Source of the DNA: Climacium dendroides
Lineage: Eukaryota; Streptophyta; Bryopsida; Hypnales; Climaciaceae
Assembly (NCBI GenBank): GCA_950106755.1
Contig: OX467087.1
Location: 8,188,047 to 8,252,046 of the forward strand
Direction: 5' to 3'
DNA: 64,000 nucleotides
Shown: in pieces, positions 1-10,871 of the stretch
Layout: each line of letters opens with the position of its first letter
Position numbering within the stretch: the stretch's first letter is position 1
The notes under the pieces: model-generated
The model's database searches: none
Told to the model about the DNA's origin: nothing
The model's input: the letters and a program-made list of their open reading frames with translations, nothing else
Translations under genes and position numbers: made by a program

Positions 1-355
1 CTATGGATTTTGAATTATTTTTAAATTAAAAAATTGAACTAATTTTATTTTAATTTTGGAAAAATCATAATTTTCACATCACATGTCAAAACACCACAAA
101 ACAAAGCCAACTTCTTTTATTTTGGAAAGACAATAATTTTCACATCACATGTTCAAACACCATAAAACAAAGCTTTGTACTCTATACACAAGGCTTTCTA
201 TTTGTATTAAGAATGCAACCTCTCACACTACAACAAAGCCCTTGCACCCCTTGCATAAAAGATATTGAATGTTAGAGTTTTTACAAATTTACAAATTATT
301 TTTACTTTTGTTTTGGTTGTGGCAATGGTATAAAGCACACTAGTCCATATCTTAA

Positions 356-1004
356 TCCATAAATGCACAAGCTAGGCACCAAATTTTTGTGTCGGCAATA
401 CTTTGAAGTTAAATAAAATCTAACCAAGTTGCTATCTTGGGTAGATTATATTTTACAAAATTTCTTTTTGAGGTCTGATTTTAACATCAAAAATCCAATT
501 TTGAAAATGATAGATTATGATTTTTCTACTCAAGATTTTGTGCTAGGGTGTCCATTACAATCTTGACTTTCCATAGTATTGAGGACTCTTGGAAATGAGT
601 CTCAAATACACTAAATCTTGAAGAAAAAATCACATTATAAATTCATATAAAAAAAATTTAGAGTAGATTTAGAAAAGCCATAAATTGATTGGAGTTATTT
701 ATATTGGACCCTTTATCCTTACATTTTTTTGGTGACCAACTTTTTAGATTTGACATGTGAAAAGAGGATTGAAAGACTTCAAATCACTTTCGCAGTTTTA
801 ACACTATCATAATCAAAAATTATAATCTTTCACTCCATAAGTGATACTCTTGTTTTTTTTTCCTATGTGACATCTACCATGTCTAGTTTGAATATGTATG
901 GTTACAATTCAAAAAAATTGATACAACTTACCAAAATGTTGGCTTTTTGTTCAATTTAAAGCAAATTCCTAGAAGTTTAAAAAAGGCCTTAGGACATTTA
1001 GGGG
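356..1004 (+). repeat. TTAA-type TIR element, family R1, copy 1
   Basis: About 650 bp, non-coding, similar along its length to 8443-9043 (same strand) and to the reverse complement of 36514-37199 and 35690-35947. It begins just after TTAA (352-355). Its right end reads GGACATTTAGGGG, the inverse of the CCCCTAAATGTCC-like left end seen in sister copies. The right flank is not TTAA here, so that end is decayed or the target duplication is lost. Probably a non-autonomous DNA transposon; no transposase ORF. Confidence 0.6.
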
Positions 1005-1202
1005 TGTCTAGTTGTTTGTTTTATTTGATACAATGGAATTTCCTAAATTGTGCATCCTTTGTGCATGTTCTTAGTACCATCAAAGGGTGCACAGGCTATG
1101 TTTTATAGCATTTGGACCTATAGTGTGAAAGTTATTGAATTTCAAAGGTTTTAACTTAGAAAACTATTTTTATTTTTATTTAAGGAGACTAAGGAGACTT
1201 AG

Positions 1203-1396
1203 CACTAATAGAAAATAGCATCTCAGCCAATATAATTCAGCCAATGTTTTTTGAAAACTACGTTCCTACAAACGCGAAATTTCTAAAACTGCGTTATAGC
1301 CAGCGCAGTTTTGAAAAAAATGCGTTCATAGGAACACAGTTTTTAAAAAACATCAGCTGAATTATGTTGGCTAAAATGTTGTTTTCTACTAAAGTA
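1203..1396. repeat. Fold-back element, arms about 80 bp
   Basis: The left arm (about 1203-1289) and right arm (about 1311-1396) are imperfect inverse copies. Both contain TAGAAAA, AGCCAA, ATAATTCAGC and GTTCCTA. The centre holds a smaller GC-containing hairpin (AACTGCG...CGCAGTT). It ends 3 bp before the 153-bp MITE. Structure is typical of a MITE or fold-back element. No target duplication could be assigned. Confidence 0.6.
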
Positions 1397-1399
1397 GGC

Positions 1400-1552
1400 C
1401 ATGGTTGTCATACTGGACAAGTTACTATTCATTTCTTGCCCTATAGGACGAGTTACTATTCATCAAATGTACCTCTCAAATACATTTGATGAATAGTAAC
1501 TCGTCCTACAGGATGAAAAATGAGTAGTAACTTGTCCAGTATGACAACCATG
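1400..1552. mobile_element. 153-bp hAT-like MITE, copy 1
   Basis: Nearly complete hairpin. The ends are CATGGTTGTCATACTGG and its inverse, followed by ACAAGTTACTATTCAT on both arms. A second copy of exactly the same length lies at 50118-50270. Flanking octamers AAGTAGGC (left) and ATGTAAGC (right) match at 6 of 8 positions, consistent with an aged 8-bp target duplication. The perfect duplication around copy 2 supports this. Terminal CA...TG fits hAT elements, but superfamily assignment is inference. Confidence 0.75.
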
Positions 1553-1611
1553 ATGTAAGCATATTAGCACAGCAACCAAACACTAAAACCCAACCAAACA
1601 CTAAAACCGAA

Positions 1612-2000
1612 CCAAACAAAACAAAATAAAAGCAACCTAGGTAATTAAATTGTTAAATGATGAGTTAGTCAGTGTCAAAATCATCTATTTGGATACTATT
1701 TATTCTTGGAATATTGCATGAAAAGGGATAGTCTTGTATAATAGTTTGATTTCCAATGAGTGCTTTTTCATTTTTTTAAGCCAACAATTCACACGCTATG
1801 CAGATAAATGATTTCCACAGCGTGTGAATTGTTGGCTTAAAAAAATGAAAAAGAACTCATTGAAAATCAAACTACTATACAAAACTATCCCTTTTCATGC
1901 GAAATTCCAAGGACAAATAGTATCCAAATAGATGATTTCGACAATGACTAGCTCATCCTTTAACAATTACCTAGGTTGCCTTTATTTGGTTTGGTTTGGT
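1612..2000. mobile_element. Long fold-back element, arms about 185 bp
   Basis: Two long inverse arms (about 1612-1797 and 1819-2000) surround a loop of about 21 bp. Paired landmarks include CAACCTAGGTAATT, ATCTATTTGGATACTATT, AAAAGGGATAG and GCCAACAATTCACACGCT with their complements. Single-armed relatives of the same sequence occur near 22860-23060 and 37555-37740, so the palindrome probably arose from a dispersed repeat. Immediately followed by a tandem array at 1999. Confidence 0.75.
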
Positions 2001-2128
2001 TAGGGTATAGATGTTATGTAAGTTGGGTAATTTGAAAAGGTTAAGGTATAGATGTTATGTAATTTAAAGGTTAAGGTATAGATGTTATGTAATTTAAAGG
2101 TTAAGGTATAGATGTTACAGTAATATGA
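1999..2128. repeat. Tandem repeat, 30-bp unit
   Basis: Units start at 1999, 2040, 2070 and 2100 and share GTTAAGGTATAGATGTTATG. The middle two are essentially identical 30-mers. The first unit carries an extra 11 bp and the last is diverged. Directly abuts the fold-back element. Confidence 0.85.
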
Positions 2129-3435
2129 ATGGTTATGGGTCTTTTTCATAAGCACTTCAAACATGCACCCATTGAACACTTTGAAGATTTTTCTACTCTT
2201 GACTTTAAAAATTCACAAAAAATACAAAAAAATTATAAATTTTAATTTGTCTTTGCATGAATATTAAAGACTTCCATTTGTTTACAAGGCCAAAATCATA
2301 CCTATTTGTGATTTTGGCTCCATCTATACACATTAGCATATATGAATAGTATAAATGTATAGTATAGATGCATTGGAATAAAAGAGGTGTTTAAGCAATG
2401 AGGAATAGTGTGAGAGCGTTGTGCTAAAGACCCATATGCACTCTTGGCACCACATTCTAATACTATTTTTTGGTGCTCAAATATCTCTTTTCTACTAATA
2501 ATGTTTTTACTGTAAGTACCTAAAGTCACCAATCTATAAAATTTAATGCAATGTATCAATATCCCACATTGAATAAGGTAAAAACACCCAAAACCATCAA
2601 AATAAGCAATTCAATGTAGTTGAAGGTACCTTTTTCAAGATAAAAAATCACTTTTAAAGTATTAGCAATCATAATAGCATTTTTAAGAAAATAATTTTTG
2701 GTTATGACATGCAATTACTATGAATTTTTAAAGTGGAAGCTCCCTAGGCCATTGAAATTGTCACACATCTTGGTCATAAAACCAAAATTTTAATAATCAA
2801 TAATCAACTAATTGCAATTAAATATGGAAAAAATTTAATTGCACTTTACATAACACTTCTAATAAAAGTCTACTTGTTAGGAATGGATACACTAACAATT
2901 TTGGGTGTTTTCACCTTAATATCGAATAAACAACAATATATAGTGTCTAGTTTGGATACATAAACCTTATAACATTATTGAAGACACTAAGTGTCCATTT
3001 GAATGACTTCACCTAAGATTGTACAATGGAATTTTTTTTCCATCTAATTTTTTTTAAGCTACTTGAGTACATTTTCAATGAATAAAATTGCAAATTATCT
3101 CATTATGCCATTATTGACTTTTCTATAGAAGAAGATGTTGAATCAACAAATCATCCTTGTAATGTGTTTTGGCCATATCTTGCTATTTACTATCAATGTA
3201 AATTTGAATCATCAATGATACTTTTTGAATTTTAGTCCAAATCAATGAAATAAAAAATGAAGCTTATCATGTTCAGGTTTGGCTCCAATTAGAAATTTCT
3301 TAAAAATCATAAATTTCAATGTTTTATAGTATATGAACTTTGGAGGACATACAATTCCAAAGATTTCACCATATCAAACAAAAAAAACATGATATCTAAA
3401 TATAATAAAAACTTGAAGCTAATTTAATACATCAA

Positions 3436-3715
3436 TGTGCCATGTGCTGTTGCTACAACCAAAGTAAAAGTAAAAGTAATTTTATGTAATTTTATAAATT
3501 GTGTTGTTTCCACAATATAATATAATAAAAATAAAAATAATGTTTTTATATTTTTTAAGTCATAAAAACTTTGAAATTAAATATTTTTTTTATCGTGAGT
3601 CAAAACATCATAAAACAAGCCTGGGCACCCTTCTTTGCAAAGGGCTTCCAATAGTACCAAGAATGTGACCAAGGGACATACAATCCAAAAAGATTTCATT
3701 GTAACAAACAAAGAA
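3436..3715 (+). repeat. Dispersed repeat, family R3
   Basis: Contains AAAGTAAAAGTAAAAGT, a CATAAAACAAGCC block, GGGCTTCCAATAGTACCAAG and a TAACAAACAAA end. The same blocks in the same order occur at 53135-53360 and 53363-53575, and in reverse complement at about 1050-1180 and 28770-28960. No ORF. Confidence 0.55.
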
Positions 3716-3778
3716 AATAAATAGCCTCATTTAAAATATAGATGAATAGATACCCTATTATTCTATATTAAATGATTA

Positions 3779-4111
3779 TCAACATTTAAAAAAAAAAGAA
3801 GCAAATGCATAGTTCCACATGTATACATTAAACCAAACATTTGCAGATTTGGATACTCTTGCAAATATTACTTGGCCATTTGCTATTTGTCCTTCTTCAA
3901 GTTTGTTTAGATCTATACTTTCTAAAAATTTGTTATTAATTCTTAAAGCAGAGAGCCTATGACTGCCCACATGAACAACCTCAATGTCCCCTTGCTTTGT
4001 ATATTCATGAGGAGAAAATTGAACCCCAAAAGAGGCCACTTTGCAATGCAAAAATTTGGGTGGGAAAAGCCTTCTCAACTCTCTAACTGGGCTAAGAATT
4101 CTATGATGAAC
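3779..4111 (-). pseudogene. Unrecognised coding-like relic
   Basis: A minus-strand open frame of about 110 codons with ordinary protein composition in very AT-rich DNA. It runs from just after a stop codon near 4112 to a stop at 3779. It has no ATG in the expected place (the open frame can only begin at TTG or upstream of the relic), and contains ELRRLFPPKF and GDIEVVHVGSHRLSALR. The upstream tandem copy at 4163-4268 encodes the related peptide ELRRLFPP in the same sense. I do not recognise the family; a transposon-derived fragment is possible. Confidence 0.25.
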
Positions 4112-4268
4112 TCAAAAATTTATCATCATTACCTACTCCATCAAAACAATATCATAAATTAGTGGGTGGAAAGAGCCTTCTCAATTCATTAATAGGGCTA
4201 AGAATTGCATGATGAACTCAAAAATTTGTCATCACTACCCAATTCATCTCCATGATCTCATAAATCTC
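4057..4268. repeat. Tandem duplication, 106-bp unit
   Basis: Two imperfect copies (about 4057-4162 and 4163-4268) share GCCTTCTCAA, GGGCTAAGAATT and ATGATGAACTCAAAAATTT. They overlap the upstream part of the minus-strand coding-like relic. Confidence 0.7.
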
Positions 4269-4842
4269 ATGATGGTTCCAACATTACAGAGGATGGTGCA
4301 CACACCTTCCACAAATTTCAATGATTTCTTTTTGGGGGCCAAACGCTTAGATGGCTACTTATTTGAGAGTTCCATATTTGATATGGCAATTTAAATTTAT
4401 TTCTTTTCATTTTTTATTTTTTGGTTTATTTTTTCATGGCCTTTTAAAAAAAATCAAGTTGTAATGGGGAATAGTTAGCAGTACATATTATCCTACCATT
4501 CAAGATTTGGCAACTAGCAAACAAACAAATGTCCCAATTCCATAACATTATTAACCTTCCCTGGAAAGACCCTTTTGCTCCCCAAAAATCAGGAGCCCTT
4601 AACAGTAGCCTTACCAATGACATACCGAGCTCTGACAACTTGGTGCTACATCACCTCTGCCCAGCCAATGACTTGTGCAACATTATAACTAAACTCTCCC
4701 CCTAGGTATATAAGAGGGAATTATACCTCCACTTGGGGGGGACGAAACCAAGCTGGTTAGCAATGTTATGTCAATTGCCTCAAGTATCCAAGTAGTTGTA
4801 TTTACTACAACTACTTTAACCCCAAAGTCCTAGATAGCCCCT

Positions 4843-5100
4843 TAACCCCTTAGCACTTTGATGTCCAAAATCTAGGCAATGAACAAATTGGTTTTAAGGG
4901 CTTTTTTGACCAAGGAACTTCTCATTCATCCAAACCAATGTTTGAATTTTTGAAAACCACACTATCTGTATGATGAATTTGAGGTAAATAATATACATTT
5001 GTAAAGATAAGAGCAAAAATATGTAAAAAGAACTTAGGTGTGAGACACTAAAAAAATTTGAACAGGTTCCCATGATTTCAATTTTTGGCACAATTATTTG
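4843..5100 (+). repeat. TTAA-flanked repeat, family R4, copy 1
   Basis: Begins TTAA-CCCCTTAGCACTTTGATG. It resembles 11808-12000 (CCCCTAAACACTTTGACAT) through a block ending in TAAATAATATACATTT and CAAAAATATG. The left terminus is related to the CCCCTAAA ends of families R1 and R2. The right end is not defined. Confidence 0.4.
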
Positions 5101-5780
5101 AATTTTTTTTATTAAGATAGAAAACTACATTAGCTTTCTAGGCATAGAATTTTTAAAAAAAAAATCAATTGGTACCTGGGTGCAAAGTTATGCCCTCCTA
5201 AATCTAGATTGCTCAAGGTCGGGCATTAATAAAACAAAAAAAATTCATATAATTTCAAAAACTGTCAAATAGAAGTGGGTACTCAGGAGCATGTTGTCAG
5301 ATTGCTGAATGGAGTGTTTGAGATTTTTTATGCAGTACATTCTGTAATTGAGTTGAAATTGAGTTGCATTTCCGTGACTCAAAAGCTATAAAAATTCAAC
5401 TTTTCTTTCAATTTCCTTCCAAATTTCAAAACATTACATGTGAAAAAGCCATATTGCATTTCATCTGTGGAAACTATGAAATAATCAACTTGTGATGGCA
5501 GAAACAAGGACAGAAAGTTTGACCCCACAGTTAGGGTTCCAAGGGTTAAGGGTTAAGGGTTTACAAAATTTCTGGATAGACTGGATAGATGAGGAGATGA
5601 AGAATGCAATTTGGGGTTCACTCAGGCACTGGCTGCAGTTGAGTTAGCCGGACGGAGGAGCTGCTCGTAACGATCTTCATCGTTACTTATCTAAAGCTGA
5701 AGCTCCACATCTGTCGTCACTTGCCATTTCTAGGTTACCCTACTTTGTCAAGGATCATGGAACTCTTTCGTCTTCGCAAC

Positions 5781-6211
5781 TCCAGGTAACGAACTTCACA
5801 TAATTTGATCGCACGACAATTTTTCTCTCCTCTCTCATCACAATTGTTTCTGCATTTTCCTTTCCAATTTCAAAAACGCCGATATTGATCTCCAATTCCG
5901 GCCATGATTCTCCTCATTTTGCATTCCTCCATTTCTTCTCTTCTGCAGCCAGGTTAAGAACATGGCAGTGGCCAAGCGCTTCAGTCCGCATTTGTGCGAC
6001 TCGTGTGTGTAGGAGTGCTCGTTGATTTCCTTTATCAGAGTTTCTTGTTCCTCGGGCAGTAGGTCAGTGGCTGCGAAGTCGATGGTATGTTGGAGACGTC
6101 TAATTGGAAGTGGGACTCATGCGGTCCGGCACAGAAGCTCCCTTTGACCAGATGCAGCCTGCTTGATCTTCTCTTCTCTCTTCCTTGTCCCCTGCTCTAC
6201 GACTCTTCACC
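5781..6211 (+). promoter_or_regulatory. Probable 5' region of SpoU gene
   Basis: GC content rises sharply compared with the desert upstream. A candidate 5' UTR intron could run from the donor AG-GTAACG near 5786 to the acceptor CTGCAG near 5949. No TATA box or transcription start was assigned with confidence. The coding start is set at the ATG at 6212. Confidence 0.3.
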
Positions 6212-7849
6212 ATGATGAAATCCGTTTCTCTTCTTAAACCCTCCTTAAACCCTAAGTATTTGATGCAGTGCTCCAACTATTGCGTTGCTCATCGTTGTTT
6301 AAGCAACAATCTCTCTTCCTTTCTTTTGGCTAAGCCTGGTCGCGTTTCGCGACCGAGCTTTCGTCTTGTCCCTCACGCGCAAGCCAGTGGAAGCGGCCGA
6401 ACCGTTTGGGACGACGCCGCGGAGGAGTTTTTTCGTGCCAAGGGACAGAAGCCTGCCGTCAAAGAGTCGAGTACGAGAGAGAAGGGCAGGGAGAAACCCT
6501 ATGGTAGGGCTCCAGCTAATAAGACATCAGATTATGGTGATGCAAGGTCCGGGAGGCGAGAATGGCGTGAGAAAGACAGAGATGTGAGGAAGAATGCAGA
6601 TAATAGAACCTTCGGGAATGGTCCTCCGTCAGGGTCGCAGTACCAGAAGGCTGTAAGCTTTGCAGGCAGAGAATGGGGCGACACGAATGACGAAGAGCGC
6701 AGGGGTCGGGAAGGAGGTCGCACTACCTCAACAGGGAGGAGTACTGCACGCTCAAGCAAAGCACCTTGGAGCAATAATTCAGCAGCGCGGTCGAGTAAAC
6801 CTTCCTGGGGCAACAATTCGGGACCGAATGGATACAGGAGTGACAGAGGAGGTGGATATGGTGGCGAGAGACGCAGGGAGCGTAACGGCGATGATGAGGG
6901 AGACGAGGAGGCTATGGATTCGGAAGACTGGCCCAAGAGAGAGACCTCGAATTGGAGGCTGGAAGGAGAGGCTCTTTACGGGGTTGCACCGGTTAGGGCA
7001 GCTCTTTTGGCCGAGCGGCGCCAGCTTTTCACCTTGTACGTGCAGGAGAGTCTTGTTGAGAATGTTGCAACTGGGAAACGAAAAGATAAGCAGGCAGTGA
7101 GCTGGATTCTCAACAGAGCTCACAATCACGAGATGAAGGTGGAGACGGTGTCGAAGCAACAACTGAACCTGCTGGTGGACAACAGACCTCATCAGGGTTT
7201 GGTTTTGGATGCTTCTCCTCTGGAGTTGGTCCCTTGCGAGTATCTTGAGAGAGCAGCTAACCAGGATGGAAGCTCTCCAGTGTGGGTTGCCTTAGACGAA
7301 GTCATCGACCCTCAGAATTTCGGAGCGATACTGCGGTCATGTCATTATTTGGGTGCCACTGGGGTGATTGTTTGTGCCAAAAACTCGGCACCCTTGAGTG
7401 GGGTGGTGAGCAAGGCAAGCGCTGGGGCCTTGGAGGTCATGGAGATTCAATCTTGCCGGAATATGATGAAATTTCTCGATACGTCCGTGCTCAATGGGTG
7501 GAGGGCAGTGGGCGCTTCCTCAGAGCCAAGGGCGCTTCCAATTCAGGAACTGGAGCCTGGTTTCCCAACAATTCTAGTGCTAGGGAATGAGGGCCGCGGG
7601 TTACGTACCAATGTTAAGCGATCCTGTACAGAATTAGTCTCTATTAAGGGTTTTGGCTCTGCTGGAAGTTCACCACCAGTGCAAGAGATTGACGCTGATC
7701 TGAGTGAAGTTAGAGCTTTGGGGTCGGAATTGCAGGCGGCAGCGGAGGCGGTAGATAGTCTGAATGTTAGTGTTGCAGCTGGTATTTTGCTGCATGACTT
7801 ACTCTCACGCTCAATTCAACAAAGGAAGCCGGCTGTTTTGGCAGAGTGA
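6212..7849 (+). CDS. Organellar SpoU/TrmH-family RNA 2'-O-methyltransferase
   Basis: Intronless, 545 aa, starting at ATG 6212; the open frame can be read back to a TTG at 6185, but ATG-ATG at 6212 is the sensible start. Residues 1 to about 60 are Ser/Leu/Arg-rich and look like a plastid or mitochondrial transit peptide. Residues about 60-245 are a low-complexity Arg/Gly/Ser/Asp linker. From about 253 (EALYGVAPVRAAL) comes the SpoU substrate-binding domain. The SPOUT catalytic domain follows with motif 1 DPQNFGAILRS (about 364-374), motif 2 ILVLGNEGRGLR (454-465) and motif 3 SLNVSVAAGILLHDLL (516-531). Known family members transfer methyl from SAM to a ribose 2'-OH, usually guanosine of large-subunit rRNA (RlmB/MRM1-like). 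The exact target nucleotide and organelle cannot be read from sequence. A roughly 35-residue segment separates motifs 2 and 3. Confidence 0.92.
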   Translation: MMKSVSLLKPSLNPKYLMQCSNYCVAHRCLSNNLSSFLLAKPGRVSRPSFRLVPHAQASGSGRTVWDDAAEEFFRAKGQKPAVKESSTREKGREKPYGRAPANKTSDYGDARSGRREWREKDRDVRKNADNRTFGNGPPSGSQYQKAVSFAGREWGDTNDEERRGREGGRTTSTGRSTARSSKAPWSNNSAARSSKPSWGNNSGPNGYRSDRGGGYGGERRRERNGDDEGDEEAMDSEDWPKRETSNWRLEGEALYGVAPVRAALLAERRQLFTLYVQESLVENVATGKRKDKQAVSWILNRAHNHEMKVETVSKQQLNLLVDNRPHQGLVLDASPLELVPCEYLERAANQDGSSPVWVALDEVIDPQNFGAILRSCHYLGATGVIVCAKNSAPLSGVVSKASAGALEVMEIQSCRNMMKFLDTSVLNGWRAVGASSEPRALPIQELEPGFPTILVLGNEGRGLRTNVKRSCTELVSIKGFGSAGSSPPVQEIDADLSEVRALGSELQAAAEAVDSLNVSVAAGILLHDLLSRSIQQRKPAVLAE

Positions 7850-8442
7850 AGTAATCCTCAAGAATTATTTTGATATGCTGTCTTATTCGGTTGTTATCCG
7901 TTTCACTATTGTTCGTATGTGTTTACAATTTTTGTTAATGTCTGCTGTGTCTTCCAGCTGATGAGTTATTTCCATTAACTGGTTGCGGGATCTCTTGAAT
8001 TCCCTTATTTGACAAATTTCTGTGAGAAGCGTCAGTTGTAACCATCATTACCTGTTGCTGAAGTTTTGATGAACATTGCTTTTGTGATGTGATTGTTTGG
8101 TTCAGAAATTGCGTACGGAATGCGTAGTCGGTGACTGGTTGATGTGGAGCTTCCACTTGGTCATTGCTTTGGATACTTCCTCAAAATTTCCTGTATGTTT
8201 ACAAGTGCACCGTTTATATGAACTGCGCTTTCACATAAACAGCGCAGCTATCGGACCTGTGTCGATCAGATATCTTTAACCCTAAATCTCTGTAGTAGCC
8301 ACCAGGGTATGATTCAGGCAGAAATCATCAAAACGGAGCATAAATGCAGAAAGTCTTTGAATTTCAACTGTATAAATTTCTAATAGAGTACCATGGTAAT
8401 GTGAGTGTTTTTAGAAACTTCAGCTGCGTAGTGGGACGACCA

Positions 8443-9043
8443 CTTAGGCATCAAATTTCGGTGTTTGACAATACTTTGAAGTTAAATAAAAATCTAGTTT
8501 TAGCATTGAAAATCCAATTTTGAAAATGATTGATTATGATTTTTCCATATAAGACTTTGTCCATTGCAATCTTGACTTTTTTTTAGTGTTGAGGGCTTTT
8601 GGAAATGAGCCTCACATGCACTAGATCTTGGAGCAAAAATCACATTAGAAATTCATTTAAAAAAATAGCAGAGTAGATTTTGAAAAGCCATAAATTGATT
8701 GGGGTTATGCATGTTAAACCTTTTATCCTTATAATTTTTTGGTGACCGACTTCATAGATTTGATATGTGAAAAGAAGATTAAAAGACTTCAAATCACTTT
8801 TGCAATTTTAACACTTTCTTGATCAAACATTATAATCTTTTAATCTATAATTGATATTGTTGTGTTTTCTTTTCCTATGTGATCTCTAACATGTCTCATT
8901 TGAATTTGTATGGTTACAATTTTTTTTTTAAATACAACTTTTCAAAAGAAATTGATACAACTTATCAAAATATTTGACTTTTTGTTCAATTTAGAGCAAA
9001 TTCTAAGAAGCTCAAAAAAGGCCTCAGACATTACATTTAGGAG
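8443..9043 (+). repeat. TTAA-type TIR element, family R1, copy 2
   Basis: Collinear with 356-1004: shared blocks include TACTTTGAAGTTAAATAAA, AATCCAATTTTGAAAATGAT and GATTATGATTTTTC. The right end reads CATTTAGGAG followed by TTAA (9044-9047). The left terminus is degraded. Confidence 0.6.
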
Positions 9044-9457
9044 TTAAGCAATTGAGTATATTTGGAACATAGGTATATTGAGTGGAAAATTTTTCCCATG
9101 TATAGAAATAGATTTCAAAAGAATTCTATAGCTTTTCACAATTTTATTTGCCAAAACAAATTACCATGACTTTTCTAGCTAAAGCTTCAATTCATTTCAT
9201 ATTGGTTATACAGGTCATCCTATTTTTAACCAAGGGTTGGTTGGGAAATCAAAAGTCTTGTAGCTCAATCATAATGTGCCATTCTTAATCACTTACTCAT
9301 TTTGTACCTATATGGAAATAGAGCTCCCCATATTGTGAAAATAGATTGGCTTGTATAAGTTATAAACATGTTCCCAAAACAAATTTTTATCCTTCATCCA
9401 TTCAAATTATTGTAAATTATTGTGTTAGTGTACATTTGTGTGTTATAGATTTTTTAA

Positions 9458-10400
9458 ACCCTAAAGCCCCATTGTCCCTATGGAAAAAAAAGGATTTTAG
9501 ATAGGTTTTTATTGTCTCTAATTTTGTCATGATTTTTTGAAAAAAATTCTTTACCCCCCCCCCAAAAAAGCTGCGCTTTTTTGGTAGCATAGCGATTTTG
9601 GACAACTCACTTCAAATGAAATTTTTCTTCTTAAAAATTTTCACACAATATAGGGACAAGTTTTTATTTAAGAGTCAACAATTTATATAACTTTTGACTA
9701 GAATGATATGTAATTTCCAATGTTTGGTAAGCAGCTTGGATAGTTCAAAAAAATTCTTTAAAATCTTTTTTTATAAAATTAAAAAATTGAAATTGGTTTT
9801 CTAGATTTATGTATATATGAAAAGCTTTGAATCATTCCAATTGATTAATGAGATGAAAGTTGTGAGGAGTTTTAGTCTGTGGACAATTATGGATTCTTTA
9901 TTCTAAAATAAACATTGAAGTCTTTCATTTAACTCAATTTTCAATATTTTTTGAAAAAAATAAAATTATAAGATATGAATTGTTTATTACAATGTTACAA
10001 CCATTGGAATAGGCATTTTTCAATTCCATAAATAAATTGTTAACAATTTAGTATTTTGAATCATTCTCTACATCTTTCAACTTACTATTTTTTCTTATAT
10101 GTTGTATAATTCCAAATGATTTGAAAATTTTAAAGCATATAGACAACTTGCCTTGAAGAATGAATCCAAAACAAAAGCCACCATTTGGGACATTTTTTCA
10201 TACCCATGTAACATTGTGAAGTGTAGCTATCCAATTTTTTATAGGGTCCAAAAAAGGATTTTAATTTGTCACTTCAAATGCTAATTTCTTGCAATGTACA
10301 TAGTAGAAATTTTAGATCCTATGGTTACATATGTTCATTTGAGAAAAATTGGTCCCTGTATAGGGCTATTTGACTTTTGGCCAATGTCTAAATTCACAGG
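9458..10400 (+). repeat. TTAA-type TIR element, family R2, copy 1
   Basis: Starts TTAA-ACCCTAAAGCCCC. It is collinear with 12207-13144: GGCAACATAGC-like block, TAACTTTTGACTA, GATTAATGAGATGAAA, TTTAACTCAATTTT and CATAAATAAATTGTTAACAA occur in the same order. A diverged inverse copy is at 34943-35522. The right end is not sharply defined. No transposase ORF. Confidence 0.5.
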
Positions 10401-10823
10401 AAAGAAAGGTTGTTTTTTCTTTGAAAAAAAGTATTTTTTTGAAAAAAAACTTAGTCTCCAGTCCTATGTGGCACACTAGGTGATCATGTAAGTCAACTTT
10501 TTAAGATTAATTTATTATTTTAATTTTGAAATTTGTAGTACAAAGTTTTTAGGTTAAAAAGATTCAAAGTCATATAATCTAATCACTTAAGGTGCAAAAG
10601 AAATTATTATTTTTAGTTTAAACATGAATATCTTATATTCTCTATTGTGAAAGTTTCTTGAAATCTTAGATTGAAAAATTTGGGACTTCCACACGTGACA
10701 TGATTGTTTTTACTTTCTATAAATGTGCAAATCCAAGGGATTTTCTTTTAATGAAATTTTCTTTAGTCCCTAGTCCTATGTGGCACACAAGGTGATCACC
10801 TAGAAATTTTAATTAATTAATTT

Positions 10824-10829
<6 letters not shown>

Positions 10830-10869
<40 letters not shown>
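10830..10869. repeat. (TA)n microsatellite
   Basis: About 20 uninterrupted TA dinucleotides between TTTTAATTT and TTGCACATTT. Confidence 0.95.

Positions 10870-10871
<2 letters not shown>

Larger units (their letters stand above)
1..5780. other. AT-rich gene desert with repeats
   Basis: No recognisable intact gene. The stretch is very AT-rich and consists mainly of dispersed repeats, fold-back elements and short tandem arrays, listed separately. A coding-like relic lies on the minus strand at 3779-4111. GC content rises from about 5.6 kb as the promoter region of the RNA methyltransferase gene begins. A short telomere-like run of GGGTTAA/GGGTTTA units lies near 5545-5572, the kind of telo-box sequence often found upstream of plant housekeeping genes. 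Confidence 0.6.

Noticed and set aside
5545..5572. Interstitial telomere
   Set aside because: Only two to three imperfect GGGTTAA/GGGTTTA units; better read as telo-box-like promoter sequence.
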